Below, piece by piece: positions 6,600 to 12,789 of a DNA stretch of 15,588 nt. The position numbers and the translations under genes were made by a program. Source of the DNA: CAZNVB01 sp964651495 (GTDB taxonomy: Bacteria > Acidobacteriota > Aminicenantia > Aminicenantales > UBA8522); the NCBI GenBank assembly GCA_964651495.1, contig CAZYWP010000070.1, positions 1 through 15,588 of the forward strand. The letters run 5' to 3'. Numbering within the stretch: position 1 is the first letter of the stretch; each line of letters opens with the position of its first letter. The notes beneath the pieces are model-generated. The model saw nothing but the letters and a program-made list of their open reading frames with translations. It made no database searches and was not told the origin of the DNA.

Positions 6600-7460
6600 T
6601 CAAACTCTCCGGGCGTTGCGGGGACTGGCGCCATGCCACCCATTCCCAATACCCGTAACTGCGGGCCGGGCGTCCGTGTATTTCAGCTCCGACCCGAGCA
6701 GGCTGTGGGGGATCATGAACACGACCAGCATCAGGACGGCCGCCGCCAGGACCCATCCGCGGGCCGGCTTTCCGCCTTGCCCGGCGACGAGGGCGGCGAC
6801 CCAGCCGACCATGGCGATGAGGGTCTTGTTGTCGGTCAGGTCAAACCCGAGCGGAAACCCGGTCCACCAGGCCCCGAAGGCGTATTTCTGGACGAGCGGG
6901 CCAAGAACGAAACCGCCCCCAAAAAGGAAAACGGCCGTCCACACGGCCAACCGTCGGGGATGGCTCCGCCGGTCCAGGGCGGCCAGGCCGGCTCGCGTCG
7001 AGAGGAGCATGGCCGCGAAGATGATGATGATATGGCAGAGGAGGACGGGCAGCGGCACCGCGCCCTTGAACCTGATGATCACCGGGTCTTCGCCGGAGAG
7101 AGAAATCTCCTTCTCCTGAAAAGACAAAAAGACTTTGTAGGCCAGCTTTCCCGCCATCGGCTGTCTGGGCAGCCGGCCGACCAGCCGGTCTTCCTCCCGC
7201 GCCAGCGGAACCTCCGTCCACGGTTCGGCGGTCTTGAACCTTTTGTAAACGAGCCGGCCGGTGACCTCCGGGCTGGAGACCGTGACCGCCACTTCGCAGT
7301 CCGAGGTGATCTCGTGGTTGCGGGGCAGCTTGTATTTGATCTCGCTCGCGGCCAGGGCCGCCCGGCCGCGCAGGGGATGAGTCGGGCCGGTCAGGCGCTG
7401 GTAGACCGCGCTGGCCAGGGTGATCACGACCGCGAGAACCCAAAGGAGGAATTTTTTCAT
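6600..7460 (-). CDS. Uncharacterised multi-pass membrane protein
   Basis: I do not recognise a named family. The 286-residue protein starts with a hydrophobic segment (about 3-20, signal anchor or signal peptide). An extracytoplasmic domain of about 100 residues with beta-sandwich-like alternation follows (about 40-132). Four further hydrophobic segments lie at about 136-155, 171-190, 211-227 and 236-252. After a HSLLGSEL motif the last 25 residues are polar and basic (ending NARRV) and may be less conserved. The ATG at 7460 has no clear Shine-Dalgarno sequence and lies eight bases after the stop of the LiaF-like gene, so it is probably translated by coupling in the same operon. That neighbour points to an envelope role, but no function can be assigned. 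Confidence 0.7.
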   Translation of the reverse strand: MKKFLLWVLAVVITLASAVYQRLTGPTHPLRGRAALAASEIKYKLPRNHEITSDCEVAVTVSSPEVTGRLVYKRFKTAEPWTEVPLAREEDRLVGRLPRQPMAGKLAYKVFLSFQEKEISLSGEDPVIIRFKGAVPLPVLLCHIIIIFAAMLLSTRAGLAALDRRSHPRRLAVWTAVFLFGGGFVLGPLVQKYAFGAWWTGFPLGFDLTDNKTLIAMVGWVAALVAGQGGKPARGWVLAAAVLMLVVFMIPHSLLGSELKYTDARPAVTGIGNGWHGASPRNARRV

Positions 7461-7468
7461 CGATGTTG

Positions 7469-8164
7469 TCAGTCCTTGATTTCGATCCCGCCCAAGATGG
7501 CTGAGGCCTTGATGAAGAGCGTCTGGACGCCCCCGGGCCCTGGAACGTGAGTGTGCTTGTCCTCGACCGCTCCCAGGAGCGGATGCCCGTCCACCTCGAC
7601 GCGCCAGCTCTTCGGGACGCGGACATCGATACCGCCCATGATCACGGAGAGATCGATGCTGGCGCGGTCCTCGGCCAGCTTAGCCTGGGTGAAGTCGAGG
7701 TCGATCCCTCCCATGATGGCCGTGGCTTTTCCGCCCCGGAAGTTCTGAGACTCGACGCGGCGCTCGAGCCCCGAGAAGATGACGAAGGCGTCCAGGTCAC
7801 TGTCTTTGGCCCCCGGCGTCGCGGCGGCCCTCCGCCGGCCGAAGGCGCCGGCGATCATCCAGAGCCCGACGAGGATGATGACAACGGGCCAGATGTAATG
7901 CCAGACGCTTTCACCCAGGATTTCAAACTTGGCCAGCTGGAACAGCCCTCCGATGACGATGAGCAGCAGCCCGCCGCCCACATTGCGGAAGTTATTAGAG
8001 ACGATGTGCCATATTCCGGCGAAGACCAGGATCAACGGCCAGTATCCTGAGATGATATCGCCGAAGTCGAGCTTCCCCATCTGGTCGAGCAGGAAGAGAA
8101 CTCCGAACAGGATAAGAAGCAGCCCGAATAAAATGCGTCCCGAGGAATTGCGCGGTGAGGCCAT
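7469..8164 (-). CDS. LiaF-like membrane protein (DUF5668-type N-terminus, LiaF C-terminal domain)
   Basis: The ATG at 8164 has GGAGG (8170-8174) five bases upstream. A GTG at 8185 would add seven residues and would place that site inside the gene, so it is rejected. The 231-residue protein has four hydrophobic segments (about 10-28, 41-56, 62-78 and 88-108), then a soluble C-terminal domain. That domain contains three repeats of an A/V-I-(M/L)-GGI-(D/E) motif, at about 149-155, 174-180 and 222-228. This fits the beta-helical C-terminal domain shared by LiaF and related cell-wall stress proteins. In Bacillota, LiaF restrains the LiaRS two-component system; no liaR or liaS is near, so that role should not be carried over. 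It is probably cotranscribed with the membrane protein that follows eight bases later. Confidence 0.8.
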   Translation of the reverse strand: MASPRNSSGRILFGLLLILFGVLFLLDQMGKLDFGDIISGYWPLILVFAGIWHIVSNNFRNVGGGLLLIVIGGLFQLAKFEILGESVWHYIWPVVIILVGLWMIAGAFGRRRAAATPGAKDSDLDAFVIFSGLERRVESQNFRGGKATAIMGGIDLDFTQAKLAEDRASIDLSVIMGGIDVRVPKSWRVEVDGHPLLGAVEDKHTHVPGPGGVQTLFIKASAILGGIEIKD

Positions 8165-8169
8165 TTTTT

Positions 8170-8174
8170 CCTCC
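8170..8174 (-). promoter_or_regulatory. Ribosome binding site deciding the LiaF-like start
   Basis: GGAGG on the minus strand, five As before the ATG at 8164. It would fall inside the coding region if the GTG at 8185 were used. Confidence 0.7.
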
Positions 8175-8187
8175 TTTAAAGCCACCT

Positions 8188-8196
8188 TTTATACCA
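8188..8196 (-). promoter_or_regulatory. Extended -10 promoter candidate for the LiaF-like operon
   Basis: On the minus strand TGG-TATAAA forms an extended -10 element. The matching -35 position (8211-8216, TTCATT) is poor and falls within the 3' arm of the preceding terminator. The predicted start, near 8181, gives a leader of about 17 bases that contains the ribosome binding site. Confidence 0.4.
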
Positions 8197-8201
8197 TACT
8201 T

Positions 8202-8250
8202 AAAAAAATAAATGAACATCCGCCCGTTTCAGAGCCGGCGGATGTTCATT
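8202..8250 (-). terminator. Rho-independent terminator overlapping the end of the dehydrogenase gene
   Basis: A perfect 14-bp inverted repeat, AATGAACATCCGCC (8211-8224) and GGCGGATGTTCATT (8237-8250), has a 12-base loop. On the minus strand it is followed by TATTTTTTT (8210-8202). The 5' arm of the RNA hairpin encodes residues near the C-terminus of the short-chain dehydrogenase, and the TGA stop (8229-8231) lies in the loop. Confidence 0.85.
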
Positions 8251-9020
8251 CCGCCGCTGACTTCGATGACCAGCCCGGTCGAGAAAGGAAAGAAGCCCTT
8301 GGCCAGCGCCGCCACCGCCTTTCCCACGTCCTCGGGGTATCCCCACCTTTTCTGGGGCACCAGCCCTTCGGCGATAAGCTTGTCGTATTTATCCCGGACC
8401 GGAGCGGTCATGTCGGTCTGGACAAGGCCCGGCCGGATTTCGTAAACGTTGACCCCGAAGTCCGCCAGTCGGTCGGCGAAAAGCGCGGCCGTCATGCTCA
8501 GGGCGGCCTTGGAAATGCAGTATTCCGCCCGGGAGGGCGAGGAGACGGCGGCGGAAATCGAAGTGATGAAGACGATCGAGGGCCTCGGTCCGGGCGACTC
8601 TTTGACCTGCTGGATCATCTGCTTGGCCGCTTTCTGAGTGAAGAAGAAGGCGCCCCGGGCGTTGATTTGGAGGACCCGGTCGTAGCTTTCCGGGGTCGCC
8701 TCCAGGATGTCCTGGCGGACGAGCGGCGCGACCCCGGCGTTGTTGACCAGCAGGTCGATCCGGCCAAAATGCCCGATGACCTCGCCCAGGATTTTCTCAT
8801 GCTCGCCCAGGGCGGCGATATCTCCCCGGACGGGAAGGAAATCGGCGCCGAGTTTCCCCGCCTGCTCCTTGACCTCGAAGAGTCCGGTTTTTTTATTGTC
8901 GGGTTCGAAAATGATATCGACTCCGGCGATGTCATACCCGCTGTTGGCCAATTCGAGCGCGATGCCCCGGCCGATGCCGCGGCCCGCGCCGGTGATTAGA
9001 GCGACCGGTTTTTTGCTCAT
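8229..9020 (-). CDS. Short-chain dehydrogenase/reductase (FabG-like)
   Basis: This is a 263-residue classical SDR. The Rossmann nucleotide-binding motif TGAGRGIG is at residues 10-17 and NNAG at 93-96, with structural Asn120. The catalytic set is Ser154, Tyr167 and Lys171 (YCISK), with Ser and Tyr 13 residues apart as in FabG. Asp35 at the end of the second strand suggests preference for NAD(H) over NADP(H), by family rule. It would interconvert an alcohol and a ketone; the substrate is unknown. FabG of fatty acid synthesis is an alternative by similarity, but no other fatty acid gene is near and the neighbours are redox enzymes. Its ATG overlaps the flavoprotein stop (ATGA), with a purine-rich GGAGGAGGAAGGGG ahead, so it is translationally coupled. 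A strong terminator ends the unit. Confidence 0.9.
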   Translation of the reverse strand: MSKKPVALITGAGRGIGRGIALELANSGYDIAGVDIIFEPDNKKTGLFEVKEQAGKLGADFLPVRGDIAALGEHEKILGEVIGHFGRIDLLVNNAGVAPLVRQDILEATPESYDRVLQINARGAFFFTQKAAKQMIQQVKESPGPRPSIVFITSISAAVSSPSRAEYCISKAALSMTAALFADRLADFGVNVYEIRPGLVQTDMTAPVRDKYDKLIAEGLVPQKRWGYPEDVGKAVAALAKGFFPFSTGLVIEVSGGMNIRRL

Positions 9021-11041
9021 GCCCCTTCCTCCTCCCGCACGATGCGGTCCTCGCGATAGTCCTTCCAGACGTTTTCAAACCAGCCGGCGGCCCGGGGGAT
9101 GGGCCGGATCTCCACCCATTTCTTGTTCAACGTCCCCTTTTCGTCGAGGGAGATCTCCAGGATCTTGCAGTCGACGAATGATCCCTCTCGGTTCGAAGAA
9201 AACCGCCATTCCTGCCCCAGGCCGGGACAGGGCTCCACACCGGCGGAGTCCCGGACCAGATAAGACCCCCGGCTCTTTCCCCCCTTGTTCAGGTACTCCG
9301 CGATGGCTTCGAGATAGAGGGCGTGGGTCAGGCAGAGGTCGAGGTTTTTGAAGGCCTGGGGAAGGCGCCCGGCCGAGCGCACGCTCATCTCCGACTTCAG
9401 CTTTCTGTAGAGTTCCCATGCTGAGGCCGCTGCCCGCCCCACTTCCCGGGGACTTCGCACCGCCGCCCCGCAGGCGGACATCCGCTCCTGGATTTCATGC
9501 CGCGTCCGCTCGATGTCAGACCGATCCCCAAATTTCGGGTTCAGCATCCTCGCGGCCAGGCCGAGCGTCTCTTCAACCTGCGCGCGCACCCTGGAGATGA
9601 AGGTCGTGACCGCCGGAGGCGGGGCGTTGTAGCGCCGCGAGATGAATAGGGCTGCCCTCAGACTCCCGACCTGTCCCGAGTTGAGGGCCGACCCGCCCGG
9701 CCGCCGCACGCCGTGGCTGCCGTTCGCCTCCCCCACGGGAAAAAGATGCCGGATGCTGGATTCCCACCAGATATTCCCCTTGAGCCCACCGTTATTGTGC
9801 TGGGCGCAGACGGCGATCTCGAGCGGCTCCCGGGCGAGATCGATGCCGTGGGCGCGATAGATGGCGATCGCCGGCGGGTTCATCCGGGCCAGTCTGGCGA
9901 TGGGCGTCGGAAGCAGCGCGGCCGATTTTTCGAGATACTCACGCGCTTCCCGGCCGAGAAGGTCGAAGGAAAAATCTTCCAGCTTCCCGCCGCCTCCGGG
10001 GTTGCGCCGGAAATCAAGAAATACCCGGCGTCCCTTCTGGACGGTCTCCCTGTAGACCAGGATGTCGATGAGGGAGGAGCCGTAATCCAGCACCTTGGCC
10101 GGGTCGAACGGCCACTGGTAGCCCTTGAGAAAGATGGCCGTAGCCAGCCGCCCCATGTCGGGGAAATAGTCGTTCAGGAATTCGCGCCCATCCCTGCCGT
10201 GCCGGTCGGTCGAAATATAGCGGGGAATGACCTGCTGGTAGGTTCCGGAGAGGTTCCAGCGGAACTTGACCGAAGCGAGCCCGAACTGCGACTCGGTGAG
10301 GTTCTGGCCGACGGCCCCCGCGGCGAAGGCCAGCCCGTGCGAGCCCACCTGGCTTTCCGGATAGACGGACGTTTTATACATGCCGGCCGGCCCGCCGGTC
10401 CCCAGGACGACGTTGACCGCGTTAAACAGGACGAACCACAGGCCAGGGGGGGCTAGCCTCTTTTTGTCGAGAGCGATGGCTCCGACAACGCCTTTCCCCT
10501 TGCCGTGCCCGCGGGTGAGGAGCGCGATCACCTCATGCTCGTTGAACACCGGGATCTTCCTTTTCTTGACCTCGCCGGCCAGCGCTTCGAACATTAGGCG
10601 TGAGGTCAGGGGGCCCGCCGATGTCGCCCTCTGCCGCGGGTCATGGTCGGTCTTGTAGCCGACGTAAGCGCCGTACCGGTCATGGGGAAAAGGGACTCCC
10701 AGCTCGACGAGATGATGAAATGCCCGGCCGGAATTCTGGGCTTCGACCAGGGCGATATCGCCGTGCATCGACCCTCCGGAGAACAGGTCCTCAGCCATCT
10801 GGAGGGACGAGTCGGGAAGATCACCGGCGAGGGAAATTTTGTAGTAGGTCTGCTTGTCCGAGCCGGCGTTATTCGATGTCCCGCCGCCCCACTGATCTGT
10901 CGCTACGGCGATGTCCTCCACACCGTTCCTGTGCAGGCAGACCGCCGCGTTGAGCGCCGCCGCGCCGCTTCCGACGATCAGGGTGTTGAGGGAATAAACG
11001 GGAACCCGGGCGCCGCCGATCCTGACCTGGTTTTTTTTCAT
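9017..11041 (-). CDS. FAD-dependent oxidoreductase of the fumarate reductase/succinate dehydrogenase flavoprotein type
   Basis: The protein has 674 residues. An N-terminal FAD-binding Rossmann motif, LIVGSGAAALNAA, lies at 21-33, followed by a TSNNAGSDKQTYYK segment (55-68). Toward the C-terminal part of the flavin domain come HNNGG (415-419), LFPVGEANGSHG (433-444) and RRPGGSALNSGQVG (446-459). These match the region that in fumarate reductases holds the catalytic Arg; Arg447 is the likely equivalent. The usual QFHPT substrate motif is replaced by QFGLAS (252-257), so it is not a plain fumarate reductase or L-aspartate oxidase. No twin-arginine or other signal is seen, so it is probably cytoplasmic. 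I recall close relatives in gut anaerobes beside NADH:flavin oxidoreductase genes, as here, but their substrate is unknown to me. An AGGTGA site precedes the ATG. The 3' end overlaps the dehydrogenase gene. Confidence 0.85.
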   Translation of the reverse strand: MKKNQVRIGGARVPVYSLNTLIVGSGAAALNAAVCLHRNGVEDIAVATDQWGGGTSNNAGSDKQTYYKISLAGDLPDSSLQMAEDLFSGGSMHGDIALVEAQNSGRAFHHLVELGVPFPHDRYGAYVGYKTDHDPRQRATSAGPLTSRLMFEALAGEVKKRKIPVFNEHEVIALLTRGHGKGKGVVGAIALDKKRLAPPGLWFVLFNAVNVVLGTGGPAGMYKTSVYPESQVGSHGLAFAAGAVGQNLTESQFGLASVKFRWNLSGTYQQVIPRYISTDRHGRDGREFLNDYFPDMGRLATAIFLKGYQWPFDPAKVLDYGSSLIDILVYRETVQKGRRVFLDFRRNPGGGGKLEDFSFDLLGREAREYLEKSAALLPTPIARLARMNPPAIAIYRAHGIDLAREPLEIAVCAQHNNGGLKGNIWWESSIRHLFPVGEANGSHGVRRPGGSALNSGQVGSLRAALFISRRYNAPPPAVTTFISRVRAQVEETLGLAARMLNPKFGDRSDIERTRHEIQERMSACGAAVRSPREVGRAAASAWELYRKLKSEMSVRSAGRLPQAFKNLDLCLTHALYLEAIAEYLNKGGKSRGSYLVRDSAGVEPCPGLGQEWRFSSNREGSFVDCKILEISLDEKGTLNKKWVEIRPIPRAAGWFENVWKDYREDRIVREEEGA

Positions 11042-11082
11042 TTCACCTATCCGTCCGAGAGAACTTTATAGCCAATATCAAA

Positions 11083-12465
11083 CTATCTATTTATTACCCG
11101 CCGGGAGGTCCGAAGCATCCGCCGGGCGGCAGTCCTGGCCTGCCGGTACTCGGCCGCGTAGATTTCGGCGTCGCGTACGGCGCAGCCCACGCGGCTCCCC
11201 CAGCGCAGCATCTCGGAACACTTGGAGCAGGCGATGCACACTCGGCGGGGGTCGAGGACGCCCCTTTCGGCCAGGTCGCTCACCCAGTCCGGATAGGCGA
11301 TGGCGCCCCTGCCCAGGCCGACGAGGGCGGCCTTTCCCGTCTCGACGGCGGCCGCCGCTGCCTGGGGAATGAACTGGCGGAGCCAGGAATACCCCGGGCC
11401 AACGACCGGCAGGGCCGGGTGGGCCCTTTGCACTTCACCTGCCAGCCGCAGGAGTCTGGCGACGCCGGCGAGCGGATGTTCATCGGGAGGGTCCTGGCCG
11501 GTCATAGGTTTGTCGTACGGCCTTCCAAAATGAGGGCGGTAGGCAGGGATGCCGCAGGAAACGCTGAGCAGGGGAAGACCGGCTCGGGCGAGTTTTCCGA
11601 TCAGTTCGATCGGCTCACTCAAATCGGGCATCCCGGGATTATTCCGGTCGACTCCGAATCCGTGCGGGTAGGGGAGGGCATCGAAAACATTCAGCCGGCT
11701 GGTGATCTCGATCCCCGGGGCTTCCGCCCGGATCCCGGCCGCCGTCTCCAGGAGAAAGCGGGTCCTGTTCTCGAAGGGGCCGCCGTAGCGGCTCACCGGC
11801 CGGGTGAACGCGGCCAGGAGCTCCGAGACGAGATAGCCGTGGCAGGCTTTGATATCGATCGCGTCGAACCTGGCCGCGCGGGCGATCCCGGCGGCGGCGA
11901 CAAAGGCGTCCCGGATTGAATCCAGCTCATCGTCCATGGCCAGGGGGTGATCGGCGGGGAGCTGAATTAGGGCGTCAAGGATCGGACTGCGCTGGGAGAT
12001 GACCGGCTGCGGCCGGCCTTGCGGCCTGGCGAATCGGCCGGCATGGGTGAGCTGGAGCACGAGGAGGGGGGAATGGCCCGGCCCGAACTTCGCGGACGCT
12101 TCGCGCCGCGTCGCCTCGACCAGTCTCTTGAACGCATCCCCTGTCCGGGCGCTGATCAGGAGCTGCCTCGGGTTGCCCCGGCCGGCCTCCAGGACCGCCG
12201 CAGCCTCGAACCATATCACGGCCGCTCCGCCGGCCGCAAAACGCCGGTACCGGCGGAAGGTCAGGTCGGAGGGCCCTCCGGACGGGTCGGCGTCCGCTCC
12301 CTCCATCGGGTGGATAAGGAAGCGGTTGGGGAGTGTCCTTCCGGCGATGACGATCGGGCTGAACAGGATGGAGATGTCATCGGACAGGGGAATGTCGAGC
12401 CCCAGCTCCGCGATCTTCTCCTCCAGGGCGGCCCGGTCTTGGAAACGGAACCGGTCGTGCTTCAT
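11083..12465 (-). CDS. NADH:flavin oxidoreductase (Old Yellow Enzyme family) with 4Fe-4S ligands but no C-terminal FAD/NAD domains
   Basis: The protein has 460 residues. The FMN-binding TIM barrel shows LQLTHAGR at 137-144, HGYL at 209-212, RYGGPFENRTRFLLE at 226-240 and a phosphate-binding LVGLGRG at 381-387. A C-terminal cysteine set, C410-x2-C413-x2-C416-x11-C428, matches the 4Fe-4S ligands of trimethylamine dehydrogenase and 2,4-dienoyl-CoA reductase. Those proteins are about 670-730 residues because of added FAD and NAD(P) domains, absent here. The substrate-binding His of Old Yellow Enzyme (H191 in OYE1) is replaced by Lys206, while Tyr211, equivalent to the proton donor, is kept. It probably reduces an activated double bond or performs a related hydride transfer, with electrons passed through the cluster from another protein. 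It lies 41 bases ahead of the flavoprotein gene in the same operon. The ATG has only a weak ribosome binding site. Confidence 0.85.
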   Translation of the reverse strand: MKHDRFRFQDRAALEEKIAELGLDIPLSDDISILFSPIVIAGRTLPNRFLIHPMEGADADPSGGPSDLTFRRYRRFAAGGAAVIWFEAAAVLEAGRGNPRQLLISARTGDAFKRLVEATRREASAKFGPGHSPLLVLQLTHAGRFARPQGRPQPVISQRSPILDALIQLPADHPLAMDDELDSIRDAFVAAAGIARAARFDAIDIKACHGYLVSELLAAFTRPVSRYGGPFENRTRFLLETAAGIRAEAPGIEITSRLNVFDALPYPHGFGVDRNNPGMPDLSEPIELIGKLARAGLPLLSVSCGIPAYRPHFGRPYDKPMTGQDPPDEHPLAGVARLLRLAGEVQRAHPALPVVGPGYSWLRQFIPQAAAAAVETGKAALVGLGRGAIAYPDWVSDLAERGVLDPRRVCIACSKCSEMLRWGSRVGCAVRDAEIYAAEYRQARTAARRMLRTSRRVINR

Positions 12466-12477
12466 CGGGTTTTATAT

Positions 12478-12506
12478 GCTCCAGGAATCACGCTCCAGTG
12501 CTCCAG
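12478..12506 (-). promoter_or_regulatory. Three CTGGAGC direct repeats in the leader of the redox operon
   Basis: On the minus strand the heptamer CTGGAGC occurs at 12506-12500, 12498-12492 and 12484-12478, that is at steps of 8 and 14 bases, directly before the oxidoreductase ATG at 12465. Position between a candidate -10 and the start codon would suit a regulator binding site or a translational control element. No regulator gene lies in the window. Confidence 0.3.
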
Positions 12507-12540
12507 ACGGCAATCGCCGGCTGATCCTGCTCCTTATAAT

Positions 12541-12546
12541 ATTATA
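12541..12546 (-). promoter_or_regulatory. Consensus -10 box (TATAAT) before the redox operon
   Basis: A perfect TATAAT on the minus strand sits at the edge of the palindromic element, about 75 bases before the ATG at 12465. No good -35 hexamer is found 16-18 bases upstream, where the sequence belongs to the element. If functional, the promoter would have been partly supplied or changed by the insertion. Confidence 0.35.
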
Positions 12547-12550
12547 CTAA

Positions 12551-12789
12551 TATGAACGCATGAAGAAATGAGTCATTGAGGAACGCAAAATGAGATTCCT
12601 CACTCTGTTCGGAACAGGCTTCGCAAACTGGCCTAAAAGGTCATCGCGAGCGCAGCGTGGCGATCCCATGGATTTCAATGAGATCACCACGGCTTCTTTC
12701 AGAAGCCTCGTGACGACCCTCTGGGTCGGATTGCCGCGCTCCCAAAGGTCGCTCGCAATGACAGCATAATAAAATAAATTGCGTTCATA
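12551..12789. mobile_element. MITE-like palindromic element with GTCATTGCGAG-type repeats
   Basis: This fills most of a 319-base gene-free gap. Outer ends are a perfect inverted pair, TATGAACGCA (12551-12560) and TGCGTTCATA (12780-12789). Within it, GTCATCGCGAGC (12640-12651) pairs with GCTCGCAATGAC (12751-12762) with one mismatch, and a second left copy, GTCATTGAGGAA, begins at 12572. Three small hairpins lie inside: CTGTT/AACAG near 12605-12617, GGCTTCT/AGAAGCC at 12691-12707 and CGACCC/GGGTCG at 12714-12728. The GTCATTGCGAG...CTCGCAATGAC theme is a widespread dispersed repeat in many bacterial genomes. There is no transposase, so it would be non-autonomous. If the flanking TA pairs are target duplications, the mobile unit is 12553-12787. 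The right end contains the stop codon of the neighbouring gene. Confidence 0.65.

Noticed and set aside
7469..8164. Assignment as a LiaFSR cell-envelope stress system
   Set aside because: Only the LiaF-like protein is present; no histidine kinase or response regulator gene is in the window.
9713..10456. A 247-codon plus-strand frame opposite the flavoprotein gene
   Set aside because: It has no family features, and the minus-strand flavoprotein has clear FAD motifs throughout.
12551..12789. CRISPR array
   Set aside because: The repeats are inverted and unevenly spaced, not direct and regular, and no cas gene is near.
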